Shown here in pieces: positions 10,961 through 21,081 of a DNA stretch of 64,000 nucleotides (position 1 is the first letter of the stretch; every line of letters begins with the position of its first letter). Where the stretch lies: positions 88,213,151 through 88,277,150 of the forward strand of contig JAYGXS010000003.1 in the NCBI GenBank assembly GCA_036362985.1. Direction: 5' to 3'. The notes under the pieces were generated by a model. It saw nothing but the letters and a program-made list of their open reading frames with translations, was not told where the DNA came from and made no database searches. The translations under genes and the position numbers were made by a program. The stretch comes from Ligula intestinalis (taxonomy: Eukaryota > Platyhelminthes > Cestoda > Diphyllobothriidea > Diphyllobothriidae).

Positions 10961-13550
10961 CATTCTCGGACAATTACTGCTTTGCATCCATTATCCTGCC
11001 TCCCCGTCAAAAGGCAATTATTGGATGCATTTGTAGTCCCCCTAACTCATCATCGGAAGATGATGAAAAGTCGCTTAAAGCTTTGCGAAATATTTTGGCT
11101 GATTTCGGAGTCCGCCTTTGATGCTAAAGTTATCGCTGGGGATTTCAACTTTCCCGAACTTGATTGGTCATTGAACTGTTTTCCATCCAGATTTCAGCCC
11201 TTCCTAGGAACCATTAAATTTTTCAAACTGGCCGCAGTTGGTCTGTTTTCCAACAGGGATCAGCATATTTCAAACTTAATTTTCACGAATGACATTCCCC
11301 CCCCCCCTTTTTGTTGACTTCAGTCAGAACCTCCTCCCAAGTGACCATACTTTAATCAATTGTTGTCTTCCACTTGCTTCTACGAAAAAGGCTAGCACCA
11401 TTCGTACCTATCGTGCGTTTGACCTAGCTTATATTAAGTTAATTAACAACTATATGGACTCATTAGACTGGCAGGAGCTTTCCTCCACGAACAGTGTAAC
11501 AATTCTCTGTGACATAATGACGGCAATTTCAAAAAGCATTTTGGAATTTGTGCCGATCAAAAATGTAAAGCCTTATACTTCGGATCCCACCGTTCCTCAT
11601 TTTCTTTTGTCTAGACTAAAGAAATTGTAAAGTCAGTTGAAAAACCAGTCTACTAGTTCATTATCTGTGCATCTTAAAATCGCAGAGATTTTCGCATAAG
11701 CGTCTAAGATTCGTCTTGCACGCGACAAACAGAGGAAATCTTCCGCACTCAGCGAGTTTAAATCTGCAAAATCTGCTGCTCAACTGTCCATCGTCGGTCT
11801 TCCGCTAAACGAGGTCACGAAATCCCCCCTTTTCTGAATGAAAATAAAACCTTTGTGCAAGATGAGTCTGAGAAGGCTGAAATGTTTAATGCATTCCTTG
11901 CAAAGCACCTTACGACGGAATCTGAACCGGTCCTGTCGTTTCAGCCATGCTCAGTCAATACTATCTGTACCATAGATTTCTTCATAGAAGTAATTCGCAA
12001 GCACATTATCCATCTAAGAAACTCGGACTCCTCAGGAACAAATGGCCGTCCAAATCAACTTATCAAGAGAGTATTCAGCGTCCCCCGATTGCTTAGTCAT
12101 CGATTCTCAGCTAATCTTCTAAACGGTGTGTTTCCTGACTCATGGAAGATATATATTATTATTTCAGTCTTAGAGTCACGATATCGTTCGGACGTAAATA
12201 ACTAACGAGGTGTTCATAAAACCCCGGCCCTAGCCAAACTTCTGGAAAAGATCATTTTGAATCAAATTCTCAATTTTTGTATAGAAAAAAAACTGTTAAA
12301 CGCATTACAGCATGGATTTTTACCTGGAAACTCATGCGAAACCTGCCACTTGGCATTCCTTAGCCTGGATATTTCACGTCGTAACGAACAGCAATCAGTC
12401 ATCGGGATTTACTTTGACCTCAGCAAAGCTTTTGACAAGGTGCTGCATAGGCGCCTTTAAGTAAAACTGGAAGTCCCAGGCATCAGGCCTCCTCTCCTCG
12501 ATTTCATTGCCTCCTACCTGTCTATCCACAGCCAGAAGGTTTAAGTAGGCAACAGCTACTCGATGTCTCAGCCGAGCACGAGTGACGTTTTACAAGGCAT
12601 GGTTTTAGGTCCCCACTTTTCCTTCTTTACACAAATGAAAGTTCAACAGTGCTAAATAATGAGTAAAATTTCATTTATGCTGATGACCTGAAGTGTATTC
12701 ATTCATTTTCGAAGGACACGGCCAGTAGTTGTGTTTGTAAAGTTAACGCAGACTTGCGTACTCTCTCAAGTTGGAGCGCTACATGGCAGATGGAGTTTTC
12801 TCCATTTAAATGTAGTTTCACGTGTTTTGGTCCCGCAAGGCTTCCTGGACCCATTATCTTCCAAAAAAGTCCACTGTTAGAAAGATCTACGATAAAGGAT
12901 TTGGGTCATACTTACACGAATAAGCTTGCATTATCACCTCATGCAGCTCGAATTTCTGCCAAGGCCGCACAGATATGTGGGTTTATATCGCATAATTTTT
13001 TTTCTTTCAGAAATGAAGTTAAAACTATACCGAATATTTGTTCTCCCTATTCTAAAATACTGCTGTCCGCTTTTTTGTCTCATGACCCAGCATGACCGTA
13101 GTAAGATTGAAAGGTGCAGCGAGTTTTCACTCGTAAAATATTTTCTGTTTCTGGGTCTGGTATGTGTTATACAGAAAGATGTCAGTTAGCAAACATTAAA
13201 TTTCTTTGGGTAAGAAGACTCGAAGCTGGTATATGCTTTCTGTTTCGCGTTAACAATAGTCCTTATCTCCCACAAATTAACGCTCTCCTTTCGGTAGACC
13301 GACCTTACGCCACTCGTAACTCTTCTATGATAATTTTACCACCCCGTAGATCCACACCTAAACGTTCTCGCTTTTTCACCTCCATATATGCTTTTATTTG
13401 GAACAACCTTCCCCGCGATATTAGGCTGTTTTCTTCACTATCGATTTTTAAAGGTAAATAACATAAGCGTTTATATTTAGACGAAATAAAGTTGTTAATG
13501 TCTGCTTTCTTTCAAAACACGCAAGTTGTATATTTTGAAAAGGGTCCTCC
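10961..13550 (+). pseudogene. Alpha ORF2: endonuclease/reverse transcriptase, broken
   Basis: Ordered pieces are spread over three frames. Endonuclease: VIAGDFNFPELDWS at about 11130-11170, then FTNDIPPP and DHTLINCCLP. Reverse transcriptase: HIIHLRNSDSSGTNGRPNQL, QHGFLPGNSCETCHLAFL, VIGIYFDLSKAFDKV (motif A Asp kept), then ADDLKC at about 12680-12700 (the first YADD residue appears as YAD in sequence). The C-terminal thumb contains WQMEFSPFKCSFTCFGP and RRLEAGICFLFRVNNS. Stops or shifts occur at about 11630, 12205, 12460, 13095 and 13461. A poly-C run at 11300-11313 marks one slippage site. Confidence 0.85.
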
Positions 13551-13975
13551 TGGCATTTGAAGCAGAGTCAAGCATCATTTCCAATGGCTGCGAACTCTTC
13601 TTCCTTTTTGAAACCTTCGCTGTGGTCTTCAAGATTGACTCTGGAATCTGGTGGGTCGCAACTCGATGATGTTGCCTTGACTTCTACTGTCTTCTCCTGT
13701 TGTCCCGGATGACTCCCTCTTAACTCAATATCTATTATTTTTTCCCATGACCATAAACGTACCGAACCCTCCACAGCAGGTCCCAAACTAACCATATCAA
13801 GCCCTGTTACCTATTAAGGCGGTTTTTTCTCCTATAGATTGTTGGAAATTGGTGGCCCGCTGAGCACATCCACAGAATTAAGAGTTTTTTTACTGCCGAT
13901 GACAATTATTTTATACGAGTTCACTGTTTATCATCATTATTTTTATTTAAACGGTAGCACTTAGTTTGTAACGAC

Positions 13976-13992
13976 AGGGCCCCTTCGGCCTT
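13976..13992 (+). other. 3'-terminal hairpin of CR1-like alpha element
   Basis: agggcc, a 5-base loop and ggcctt form a 6-bp stem that includes one G-T pair, followed by an AT-rich tail. The same element occurs at 32406-32420, 35869-35883, 43623-43639 (opposite strand) and 52889-52906. Confidence 0.75.
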
Positions 13993-14129
13993 AAATATAC
14001 AAATTATTTATTGATTAAATGCAAAGTAAAAAAACTTGGGTGTTACGTTTGTCTACTCTTTTGTGTATTTTGGTGTCTTTACTATGGGTTATTGATATCG
14101 TCAAAACAATTCTTGCAGATATATAACCG

Positions 14130-14139
14130 NNNNNNNNNN
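14130..14139. other. Assembly gap (10 N)
   Basis: The run of N falls where the left arm should contain the counterpart of about 57025-57800, including candidate upstream exons. Flanking bases align with 57001-57025 and about 57805 onward. The true gap is therefore probably near 0.78 kb, unless the left arm carries a deletion. Confidence 0.95.
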
Positions 14140-16158
14140 CGATCAAAGTTTGCCTGAACCCATGTTGCTTTGTCCTGTGATGCAGTACATTTGACTCACA
14201 CGGTTAATGCCTCATCGTTTACTTGGTTTCTCTGTAACAGGATTTTCCCGAGACACCTTTCCTGGAAGTCTTGTGGGAAATAATAATGGGTCAGGATGAT
14301 TATGTTCTGTGGGTCCAGACGTGTACAACTTAATCAAGGTGATAATTCTTCACAATAGGGAAATTTTTAGCCGGCCTTTAAACAAATTTGTGGAATAATG
14401 CGTGATAGATTCTATAACGTGTTCTTTTGGCAGAACATGTCCGTTGCAACTGACCTCGGCGGTATCGAAGCGGGAAATTTTCATAAGCAACGTAATTTCA
14501 AAGAAAGGCGTCCGTTGTAAATAAGTAAATTTATTCAGTTAATTTTCGATACCCGGGTCGTCGTAAGACTTGATAAAAATGTGCAAAAGACTGTAACCAT
14601 CTCAAAGTGCTGATAAACTTACATAATCATCTGGTGTGAGTGTTAATTGTGCGTCAAAATTTGCGTCACATCGTGCTGGACGTGATTAGCAGTCGCAATG
14701 GCGTAATGGCTAATTGGCAACTGTCATTTGAGTCAGTCTGGGGTCAGAACACGCCGGAATTCCTAGACTGACCCCTTGAAACTGTCGCTGCGTTCCCGCA
14801 TCTGCCTATTCCGCAGCTGGCTTTTGCTAAAATCCTTCGGTGGGTGTACTTACCAACCTGTCCCCAATAACTGCAAGAACACTGTGGGAAACTGACCTCA
14901 CTCTTTGTATCTCAAGTAGTTTCCCTGAGAGTACCATAGTAATAAATTGAACACAGTGACTGGGAACGTCGAAGGAAAATGTGATACCTCTCTGGCTTGT
15001 ACTTTGCAGTAGCCAAGACGCCGGACAGTATTTGGGGCGCACGCTTCCTGTTTCAACCGATACAAGTGTTTCAGGACCAGTGAGTCAGCTACCTCTAATA
15101 TATTTTTGATTGCATCCGCGGTCTTTTTCTGGGTAGTACACATTTTCAGTGGCACCAACCCGCTAGCTTTAATCCTATACCAATGGTTGACCTGAATAAT
15201 CGTCTGGCTGGGACTCAAAGAGAACTCTTTGACGTAATCAAATCTTGGTAGAGAATTATTCCATTCTTTGGGTTTCCTTGATAAAGTTCTTTTCTATCCT
15301 TAACTCATTACCTTGCATTTTTAACGTTGCTACACTGATATGTCAGTGATATGTCAAAAATGTTCCAAGTAGTAAACCAATCGCTGGCAACGTAAGTTTT
15401 TCCGAAGGAAAATCTAACAGGGACATAACATTTATTTGTTTAGCTTTTCCCTTGATTAAAAACGTAATTTAGTCTAGGGAATTGTTAACCATAGTGCGAT
15501 AAGTCTGCTCCCCTGAAATTGAAGTCTGTTCGAACAACCAAGTTGTCGCTAGTGCAGCTTTTCAAGAAGCAATCCTAGATGTGCCCAAGTTATCCTTCGC
15601 CACCCACTTGCGTCCGATCCCACCTTCGGTCTTCTTTACCTTTTCTTGACACCGGATCCAGTTGAGTGAGGAAAGAGATAGTGTGGTAGATGCGACGCGT
15701 AATTCGCCGTCCTACACCACTATGCTTTGGAGCACATAGTACATCTAATCAAAGCCGACATCAGCTGCTTGCATCCGATGCCACCTCCGGTCTTCTTGCA
15801 TTTGCCCTAACACTGGACTCGGGCGAGAGGGGGAAGTGAGAGTGCGGTAGATGCGACGCAAGTCCGCTATATCTTACAATGAATCCACACTTAATTCGCC
15901 GTCCGACACCACCAGGCTGTGGAGTACACAGTGCACGTTGTCAAAAACGATAGTCAAACTGCCGTCAATCGAAACAGTCTCCTGCTAGTGGCCCGCTCGT
16001 TATCTGAAAACTTCGTACCTGGGGTTCCTGCTCACTCGAGGTTCGACTGTATTGCGTTTAAGTTCAGCGATGATACCCGTTTAGTTCAGCGATGAAACCC
16101 ATCTTGTACATTGACAATTTTCATTGAAGTTACATTGAAGCCTCTTATTTTGTTTCAG
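14140..16158. other. Intron-like sequence, no exon seen
   Basis: This aligns with 57810-60270 of the right arm. The stretch homologous to the finger exon at 59420-59506 is deleted here, around 15345-15365. A tandem duplication of about 165 bp lies at 15600-15940, and its right-arm counterpart near 59910-60090 is single. The minus-strand open stretches at 14827-15218 have no domain and no matching open frame in the right arm. Confidence 0.6.
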
Positions 16159-16242
16159 ATCTGGAAAACAAGTGCGCAATTTGTGGACGTTCTTTCAAAT
16201 GGTGGTCACAGCTGAAGATGCATGTCTACAGTGTGCACGAAA
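16159..16242 (+). CDS. C2H2 zinc-finger exon 1 of left cluster
   Basis: The acceptor tttgtttcag precedes an 84-bp exon encoding one finger, CAICGRSFKWWSQLKMH plus VYSVH (C-x2-C-x12-H-x4-H). The donor follows the second His as gaaa|gtac. The exon begins with two bases of a split codon and ends with one, so both flanking introns are phase 1. Its counterpart is 60271-60357, which has one extra codon in the linker. Such fingers bind DNA in the nucleus through the helix WWSQLKM. No start codon is linked to it here, so the full gene model is unknown. Confidence 0.75.
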
Positions 16243-16740
16243 GTACTTCTCTTTTTATTTCACTCTTCCAGATTACCCGTCGTCTGCTTGCTTGCTCTCT
16301 TTTTGTCATTATTTTCTTTTGACACGCCCGGACATACGTCTTAGCACCGTTCCTGCTACTGTTCGGCTTGTTAATAGGTTCCGACAACGGGTTGGTGTCC
16401 TGTTTAGACGGCCATACAAGCCATCTCTATTTATAATTTCTATTATGCTTAACAGCCTCTTGTGAAATTGGTGCATACCAATTACCGCTCACGAAAAATG
16501 AATTGCCTTGCTTTTGTCTATTTTGTCGTAGTTTTCAAACTATTCCTACGGTAAACGTAAATACTACAGTTAACCAGCACCCAAAACGTAACCCTTTAGG
16601 TTATCCGGATTCCAAACCTGACCTTAATTCCAATCTTGAACCTTACCCTGTACAAATGCATAACGCCTGTCTTTCCCCTCATCTTCGTCCCCTCAATGCC
16701 ATTTGAGGAGAAACTCTCCTCTTGACATTTTTGGTTTTTC

Positions 16741-16776
16741 TGTCAAAGAAGTCGCACGTCAGCAGTGTGCACAAAA
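16741..16776 (+). pseudogene. Relic of a zinc-finger exon
   Basis: The last third of a finger survives (KKSHVSSVHK), followed by the usual donor context aaaa|gtac. The cysteine half and acceptor are missing. It sits between two complete finger exons, so it is probably a lost member of the array. Confidence 0.55.
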
Positions 16777-17076
16777 GTACACCTCTTTTTGTTTCCCGTT
16801 ATCTGTGCTTTTGCACATTGTCAACCTTGCGTGGCATTGAGCTTACGAGACAAAAAATTGCTATCTTTAAGAAAACATAGCGTTGAACCATATGTAGATC
16901 CTGAACAGTTCAAATTGTTGAGTACTTGCTGTGTCAAGTCAGGCTCGGTCAAGTTCCTTTAGTTCGGACTAGGAAATTTATTCATTTACGAGGGTATTAA
17001 AATCGGCACTTTTATGACTGTCCAGCTTGCAAAACATTAAACGCATCACTTTGCTTTGGCTTTTTTCCTTCTGCAG

Positions 17077-17163
17077 AAATACGCGAGTTCAAATGTGAAA
17101 TCTGTGGCCGTGCATTTTCCCAGATGGGAGGCCTGAAGACGCATATTGAGGGTGTCCACGAAA
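17077..17163 (+). CDS. C2H2 zinc-finger exon 2 of left cluster
   Basis: The acceptor ccttctgcag precedes an 87-bp exon encoding REFKCEICGRAFSQMGGLK then THIEGVHE. Both introns are phase 1. Joining the previous exon's final base to the first two bases here makes a Lys codon. The stretch between the last His of one finger and the first Cys of the next is then seven residues ending F-K, the length of the classical TGEKPFK linker. The upstream intron contains a copy of the segment at 17460-17560, so this intron-plus-exon unit has been duplicated. Confidence 0.78.
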
Positions 17164-17655
17164 GTACGCCTTTTCTGACTAGAAAATTTTCATTTCAATG
17201 CATATTTTATTTCGTTGGCCTCTTTTGTGTTTCTTTCGAGCTTCCCCCTAGTTTTATTGCCCACTCGGGGCTCGTGAATGTTTGCTTGTGTAGTCCACGT
17301 TTCCATGTCCGCAATGTTTTTTTAGAAAATGAACGAGTGAGGTTGACCCTGGGGACTTATTCCTCATGTCCAGTCTGACGTGTTTGAATCGATCACGGAG
17401 TTTGACAGGATAAGCCTGTTCCTCTCAGGACTGATAGTAAGACTCAGACGCCAGAATCGATTCAAGAATGATTATGCAGATCCTGCACACTTTAGATTAT
17501 TCAGTACTTGCTGTGTCAATCCAGGCTTAGTCGAGTGCCTTTCCTTTCGGTCTAAAGCTTTTGCTCATTTAAGAGAGCAGCAAATCTGGCATTTTTACAA
17601 CTCTGCCTAGTTTTCAAAACCTTAAACAAAATAATTTGCTTTTTTTCTTTTACAG

Positions 17656-17742
17656 AAGTACGCGACTTCAAATGTGAGATCTGTGGTGGTGCATTTACGC
17701 AGAAGTGCGACATGAAGAAGCATATCGATGGTGTCCATAAAA
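17656..17742 (+). CDS. C2H2 zinc-finger exon 3 of left cluster
   Basis: The acceptor ctttttacag opens an 87-bp exon encoding VRDFKCEICGGAFTQKCDMK then KHIDGVHK, with donor aaaa|gtgc. Introns are phase 1 on both sides. It is closely related to 17077-17163 and to 62087-62173, including the intron just upstream. This indicates module duplication before or after the segmental duplication. The zinc-binding pattern C-x2-C-x12-H-x4-H is intact. Confidence 0.78.
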
Positions 17743-18019
17743 GTGCGCCCTTTCTGACTTGAACGGATTCATTTCAATGCATGTTTTGTTTGATTCGCAA
17801 CTTCGCCCTGTCTGTCACCCATATAATCAAAGTCAGACCGCCGTGTTAGTTACTGCAGTAGTTGCATGTAACTTTCAATTTCTTCTTAAACAGACTTAAA
17901 TGAGGACTATAAAGTTAAAATCTTTTTTTTGATTTTACATTTTACCGGCAAGTACGTGCTGACGCCCTCACACAGCTCTTGTTTTAATTATTCTGTTACG
18001 CCTCAATTACCTGTTTCAG

Positions 18020-18106
18020 ATGTGCGAAACTTCACGTGTGATATTTGTCACAAGTCCTTTAAACGCAGGGCACACCTGGAAAAGCACGTCAACGCTGTAC
18101 ACAAAA
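18020..18106 (+). CDS. C2H2 zinc-finger exon 4 of left cluster
   Basis: The acceptor acctgtttcag precedes VRNFTCDICHKSFKRRAHLE then KHVNAVHK, with donor aaaa|gtac. It is 87 bp long with phase-1 introns. Its right-arm relative at 63055-63128 has lost the His half, so only this copy keeps zinc ligands. The helix is rich in basic residues (KRRAHLEK), which is compatible with DNA contact. Confidence 0.77.
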
Positions 18107-18700
18107 GTACGCCCTCTTTTGTTTACTTCTTTGGTCTTTCTCCTTTTCTTTTGCCTGCTTTACGCATATCAATGCGCACGCAAGTAATCGGCGCTGCGCT
18201 CACTCGGCGCGTAGGCGTCATCGCAACGAAGCCGTGAACTACGCCAGCAACTGCTCTCCAACTCGCCCTCCAGTCGGCCAGGTTAATGTTAGGGTCCGAG
18301 CTAGGAGGGTGAAGTCCAAATGTAGGACAGGAGAATAGGAATCACTCTGGCCTGTAAATTGATGTCATCTGCATCATTGGGGGAGTCCGCATTCTTGGGT
18401 CGCAAGTATTTATGCATTTCAATTCCCATGCTTTAGAACTTTGAAGAACCCCCATAATGTGTGTTTGTTACTTGTTTAGGAGCAGAAACGTGTTGTGTTC
18501 ATATTGAAGCTAATATTTGGGATTAGGTAGCGAAGGAGTCCTGAATTCTGGTTTCGGCATTGTGCTCCCAATCTCGCCTGGAGGTTTACCAATTAGGTTA
18601 AGGGACCTGTTTATCCCCTGTGAGGGAGTTAATGCCAACCCAGAGAAATATTTAAGTGCTATGATCGCTTGTGATGTTTTCTATTTTTTTTCGGTTTCAG

Positions 18701-18787
18701 AACTGCAAAATTTTTCATGTGCAATTTGTGATCGTGCCTTTTCGCGCCAATCTGCCCTAAAGACTCATCTGCAACGATTACATCCAG
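18701..18787 (+). CDS. C2H2 zinc-finger exon 5 of left cluster
   Basis: A pyrimidine-rich acceptor (tttttttcggtttcag) precedes an 87-bp exon encoding LQNFSCAICDRAFSRQSALK then THLQRLHP. The donor is a consensus cag|gtac. Phase 1 is kept on both sides. The finger sequence is the most classical in the array (RAFSRQSALKTHL). No further finger is seen downstream before decayed element sequence begins at 19830, so a terminal exon, if any, is not identified. Confidence 0.76.
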
Positions 18788-19829
18788 GTACCCTCCTCTT
18801 TTCTTATTTTGTTTTCTAGTCGTTGGCTTCCATCCTCTGCCTTTCTATTTGTCTACCCGAGGAAGCCTGAACGACCATTTCTTTGCTCTCTTTAATTCGG
18901 AAAATGTTGATTATTGACTATCCGATATGAGCTATACGGCAAACTGCTGTTGTACACCTGATTCCAGACTAACTGTGCTGTTTTGGCCTTAACTCCCATG
19001 AGAGGATGTTCTGAAACAATTCGAAATTTACTCGGTTTTTGTGGGACGTGGTGCCTCGAATTGTCAGTGAATATTTGAAATACAGGCTGCCTTTTAGATG
19101 ACCTCTTTGTGCAGACCGCCTTTTACTCACTCATACGTTGTTGAAAGTGGACTCGAATTTATGCCTGCCTGTGGTTAGTTAACACCAAGCCATATTTCTT
19201 GAGCATGGGACACGATGTCTCGAATTCTCAATGAATATTTAAAGTACAAACTGCCTTTTAAGTGGTCCGTTTGTCCAGAAACCAATTTACCCATTCATGC
19301 ATAGCTGAGAATGGACTCGAGGTTATGCCTGCCTGTGGTTAGTTGATGCCAAACCATTCTTTTTGAGCAGATGGCAGTGACCCGAATAAGCTTACATCAG
19401 ACACGGTTGTGGCAGACTGGAATTTTATATAATGCTTGACGTTTTTTAATATTTTTTCTGATTAATTTGTTTTCTTGTTTAAGAGGAAAACCCAGAATAA
19501 CCAGAAAGTCCGTCCTAGTCTACTCCTCACTGTGCTGTGCACATTCTGTATTATATGTACATATATCCAATTATATCTATATGTCTGTGTATATATTAAC
19601 GTTATTTATTATTATTATTTTATCAAATATAAGCCTGCCGGGTTAGCGTTTTTACCTTTCCTACCACAAATTTTGGGCAAGGCTTTATTAAATCAGTTCT
19701 CTAGTGCTCTGGTGTTGTTACAAGTGCAGGTGGAGGCGTCTAAACCACAACTGCTTAACTGGCGCAGCCTCTGGTCTTCCACAAAACTTTTCCAGATTAG
19801 GCAATAAGTTTCCTGCGTCCTTTTGGGAC
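18788..19829. other. No gene seen; contains a tandem repeat
   Basis: Apart from the two-unit tandem repeat at 19042-19372, this is AT-rich sequence with a short TAT-rich tract near 19590-19620. The open stretch at 19475-19807 is low-complexity and hydrophobic with no domain. Confidence 0.5.
19042..19372. repeat. Tandem duplication, two units of about 165 bp
   Basis: Unit 1 (19042-19205) and unit 2 (19206-19372) share colinear blocks: gggac at the start, a gaatattt block, ctgcctttta, ggactcga, and atgcctgcctgtggttagtt near the end. Divergence is moderate. There is no coding potential. Confidence 0.75.
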
Positions 19830-20515
19830 GGACTTTGGTTACTGCCGTGCGAATTAGGGTTGTCGTGGTTGGGGCCCTACGCGTTCAATAACACACTATA
19901 CGGGGGGAATAATATAACTCACACGGTCAAGTGAGGAGCAAGGTTGTGATGGGGAAGCGGTCGGCCTACACGCTTTCGACGGTGTTGGTGACATTATCGA
20001 TGGGCTTGTTGCATAGTTAAAGGCAATGGAATTTATCGATCGTTGGACTGAGAACGTTTTTAGACTGGTTGTAATCGTAGTAGAAGGCGAGTGGAGGGGC
20101 ATTTAGGACCCCACACAGAGGGATATGAGTTAACTGGTGCATTGACGTTAACGGGCCTATGACTAGACATCCGGGGGACTGGGATAACAGGTGTACTGAC
20201 CTTTGCGGGACTATGACCAGATATCCGGGGTGAAGGATTAGCGGGTAAATTGACGTTAGCGGGACTATGAACAGACTTATTAATAGTAGGCTGATGCGTC
20301 ATTGGTCTATTTGACTGAAGAGCCGAATTTCTTCGCTCCATTGGTGTAAGATCTCGGCAGAGGAAACTTTTAGTTATTTCCAAATATCGAGAAGTGCGAC
20401 CTCGTTGAGCAAATATTGAGTCCACCTCGATCGGTGAAAAAAATTGAACTAGGATGCACAGATCCTTGCTATGGGATTGGAGGTGCCTTGCTTCCGCAAG
20501 TTTGTAGTTGAGTTG
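19830..20515 (-). pseudogene. Alpha-family ORF1 remnant
   Basis: Minus-strand blocks match the intact ORF1 at 28712-30055 in order: LQSHSKD, FSPIEVDSIFAQRG, SFLCRDLTPMERRN, SPTPSKA and IIPP. Repeats of the Ser/Pro-rich segment (HSPAKVSTPVIPVPRMSS) are present. Frame breaks and stops separate the pieces at about 20060 and 20426. The fragment starts within ORF1 and abuts an unrelated CR1-type C-terminal fragment at about 20516, so it is a truncated insertion or deletion remnant. Confidence 0.82.
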
Positions 20516-20990
20516 ACAGTCTAGCCGAAAAACTGCAGCTATTTGTGTGTCTTAAGCTCATTACGGCAAGGGTTGAGACAGGAACACAGTATTCGCATTC
20601 TTCCTTGAGTGCAACGGTTTCGAGATTTTGCACCAGCAGTATGCTTGTCGGCGGAGATATTCGCGCTTTAGGTTGATTAATGAGCTGATTGCGGGCCGCA
20701 GACTCAGCACCATCATCCTCAGCGTGAGGCGTGGCAGGATTCAAATTCCGCGAACACCATCAGAGATATTTCATCGTTTCAGCGGCCAAAACCTGTCAAT
20801 GTTGTCGGGAATGTAGGAGACTTGCGAGAACTGTCTTGAAGGAAGGATAGCTCTTCTGAGTTTTAATACTTCTGGGTTGGTTATTCCAGATTGCTATGGC
20901 GTTTACTAAACAATATTTGCGGACTCTAACTGTGCGTATCATAGGAGATACTAAATCCCATGCCACCTACTATGCAAAAACGCATCTTCT
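20516..20990 (-). pseudogene. CR1-type (clade beta) ORF2 C-terminal fragment
   Basis: The minus strand encodes RTVRVRKYCLVNAIAIWNNQ and PSFKTVLASLLHS. A Cys-containing tail (PHAEDDGAESAARNQLINQP, then EECEYCVPVSTLA) follows. The same order occurs on the plus strand at 53602-54010 (NAISIWTKLPKSV, then HAEDNAAAARNLL and CNFCHQLLKEDREHC). This identifies it as the end of the same retrotransposon clade, called beta here. The catalytic polymerase motifs are absent. Confidence 0.7.
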
Positions 20991-21081
20991 TTCACCAACC
21001 GTCTTAGAATCGAACACCACCCAGCCAAATAAGCCTGCGCGTGCAGATTGAGATGGATGTCTTAACCTAGCCACGCGCGTA

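Larger units (their letters stand above)
10960..14019 (+). mobile_element. 5'-truncated CR1-like element (family alpha)
   Basis: Comparison with the right arm (empty site near 56932) places the insertion between about 10960 and 14019, with a possible 4-bp duplication tgca at 10956-10959 and 14020-14023. It begins inside the endonuclease, runs through reverse transcriptase, and ends in a 3' region with a GGCC hairpin (13976-13992) and an AT-rich tail. The sequence closely follows the element at 32441-35905, so both belong to one family, called alpha here. Many frameshifts make it inactive. Confidence 0.88.
4196..18106. repeat. Left arm of segmental duplication
   Basis: Block by block, this region aligns with 55245-63128 in the same orientation. 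Examples are the stretches at 4196-4725 and 55245-55710, 9945-10960 and 55715-56935, 14020-14129 and 56935-57025, 14140-15330 and 57810-59350, and 15470-18106 and 59765-63128. The arms differ by many substitutions and small indels, so the duplication is old. The left arm contains two insertions that the right arm lacks: Gypsy at 4726-9944 and a CR1-like element at 10960-14019. It also contains a 10-N gap. Confidence 0.85.

Noticed and set aside
14827..15218. Overlapping minus-strand frames of 71 and 106 codons
   Set aside because: The right-arm paralogous sequence does not keep either frame open, so they are unlikely to be coding.
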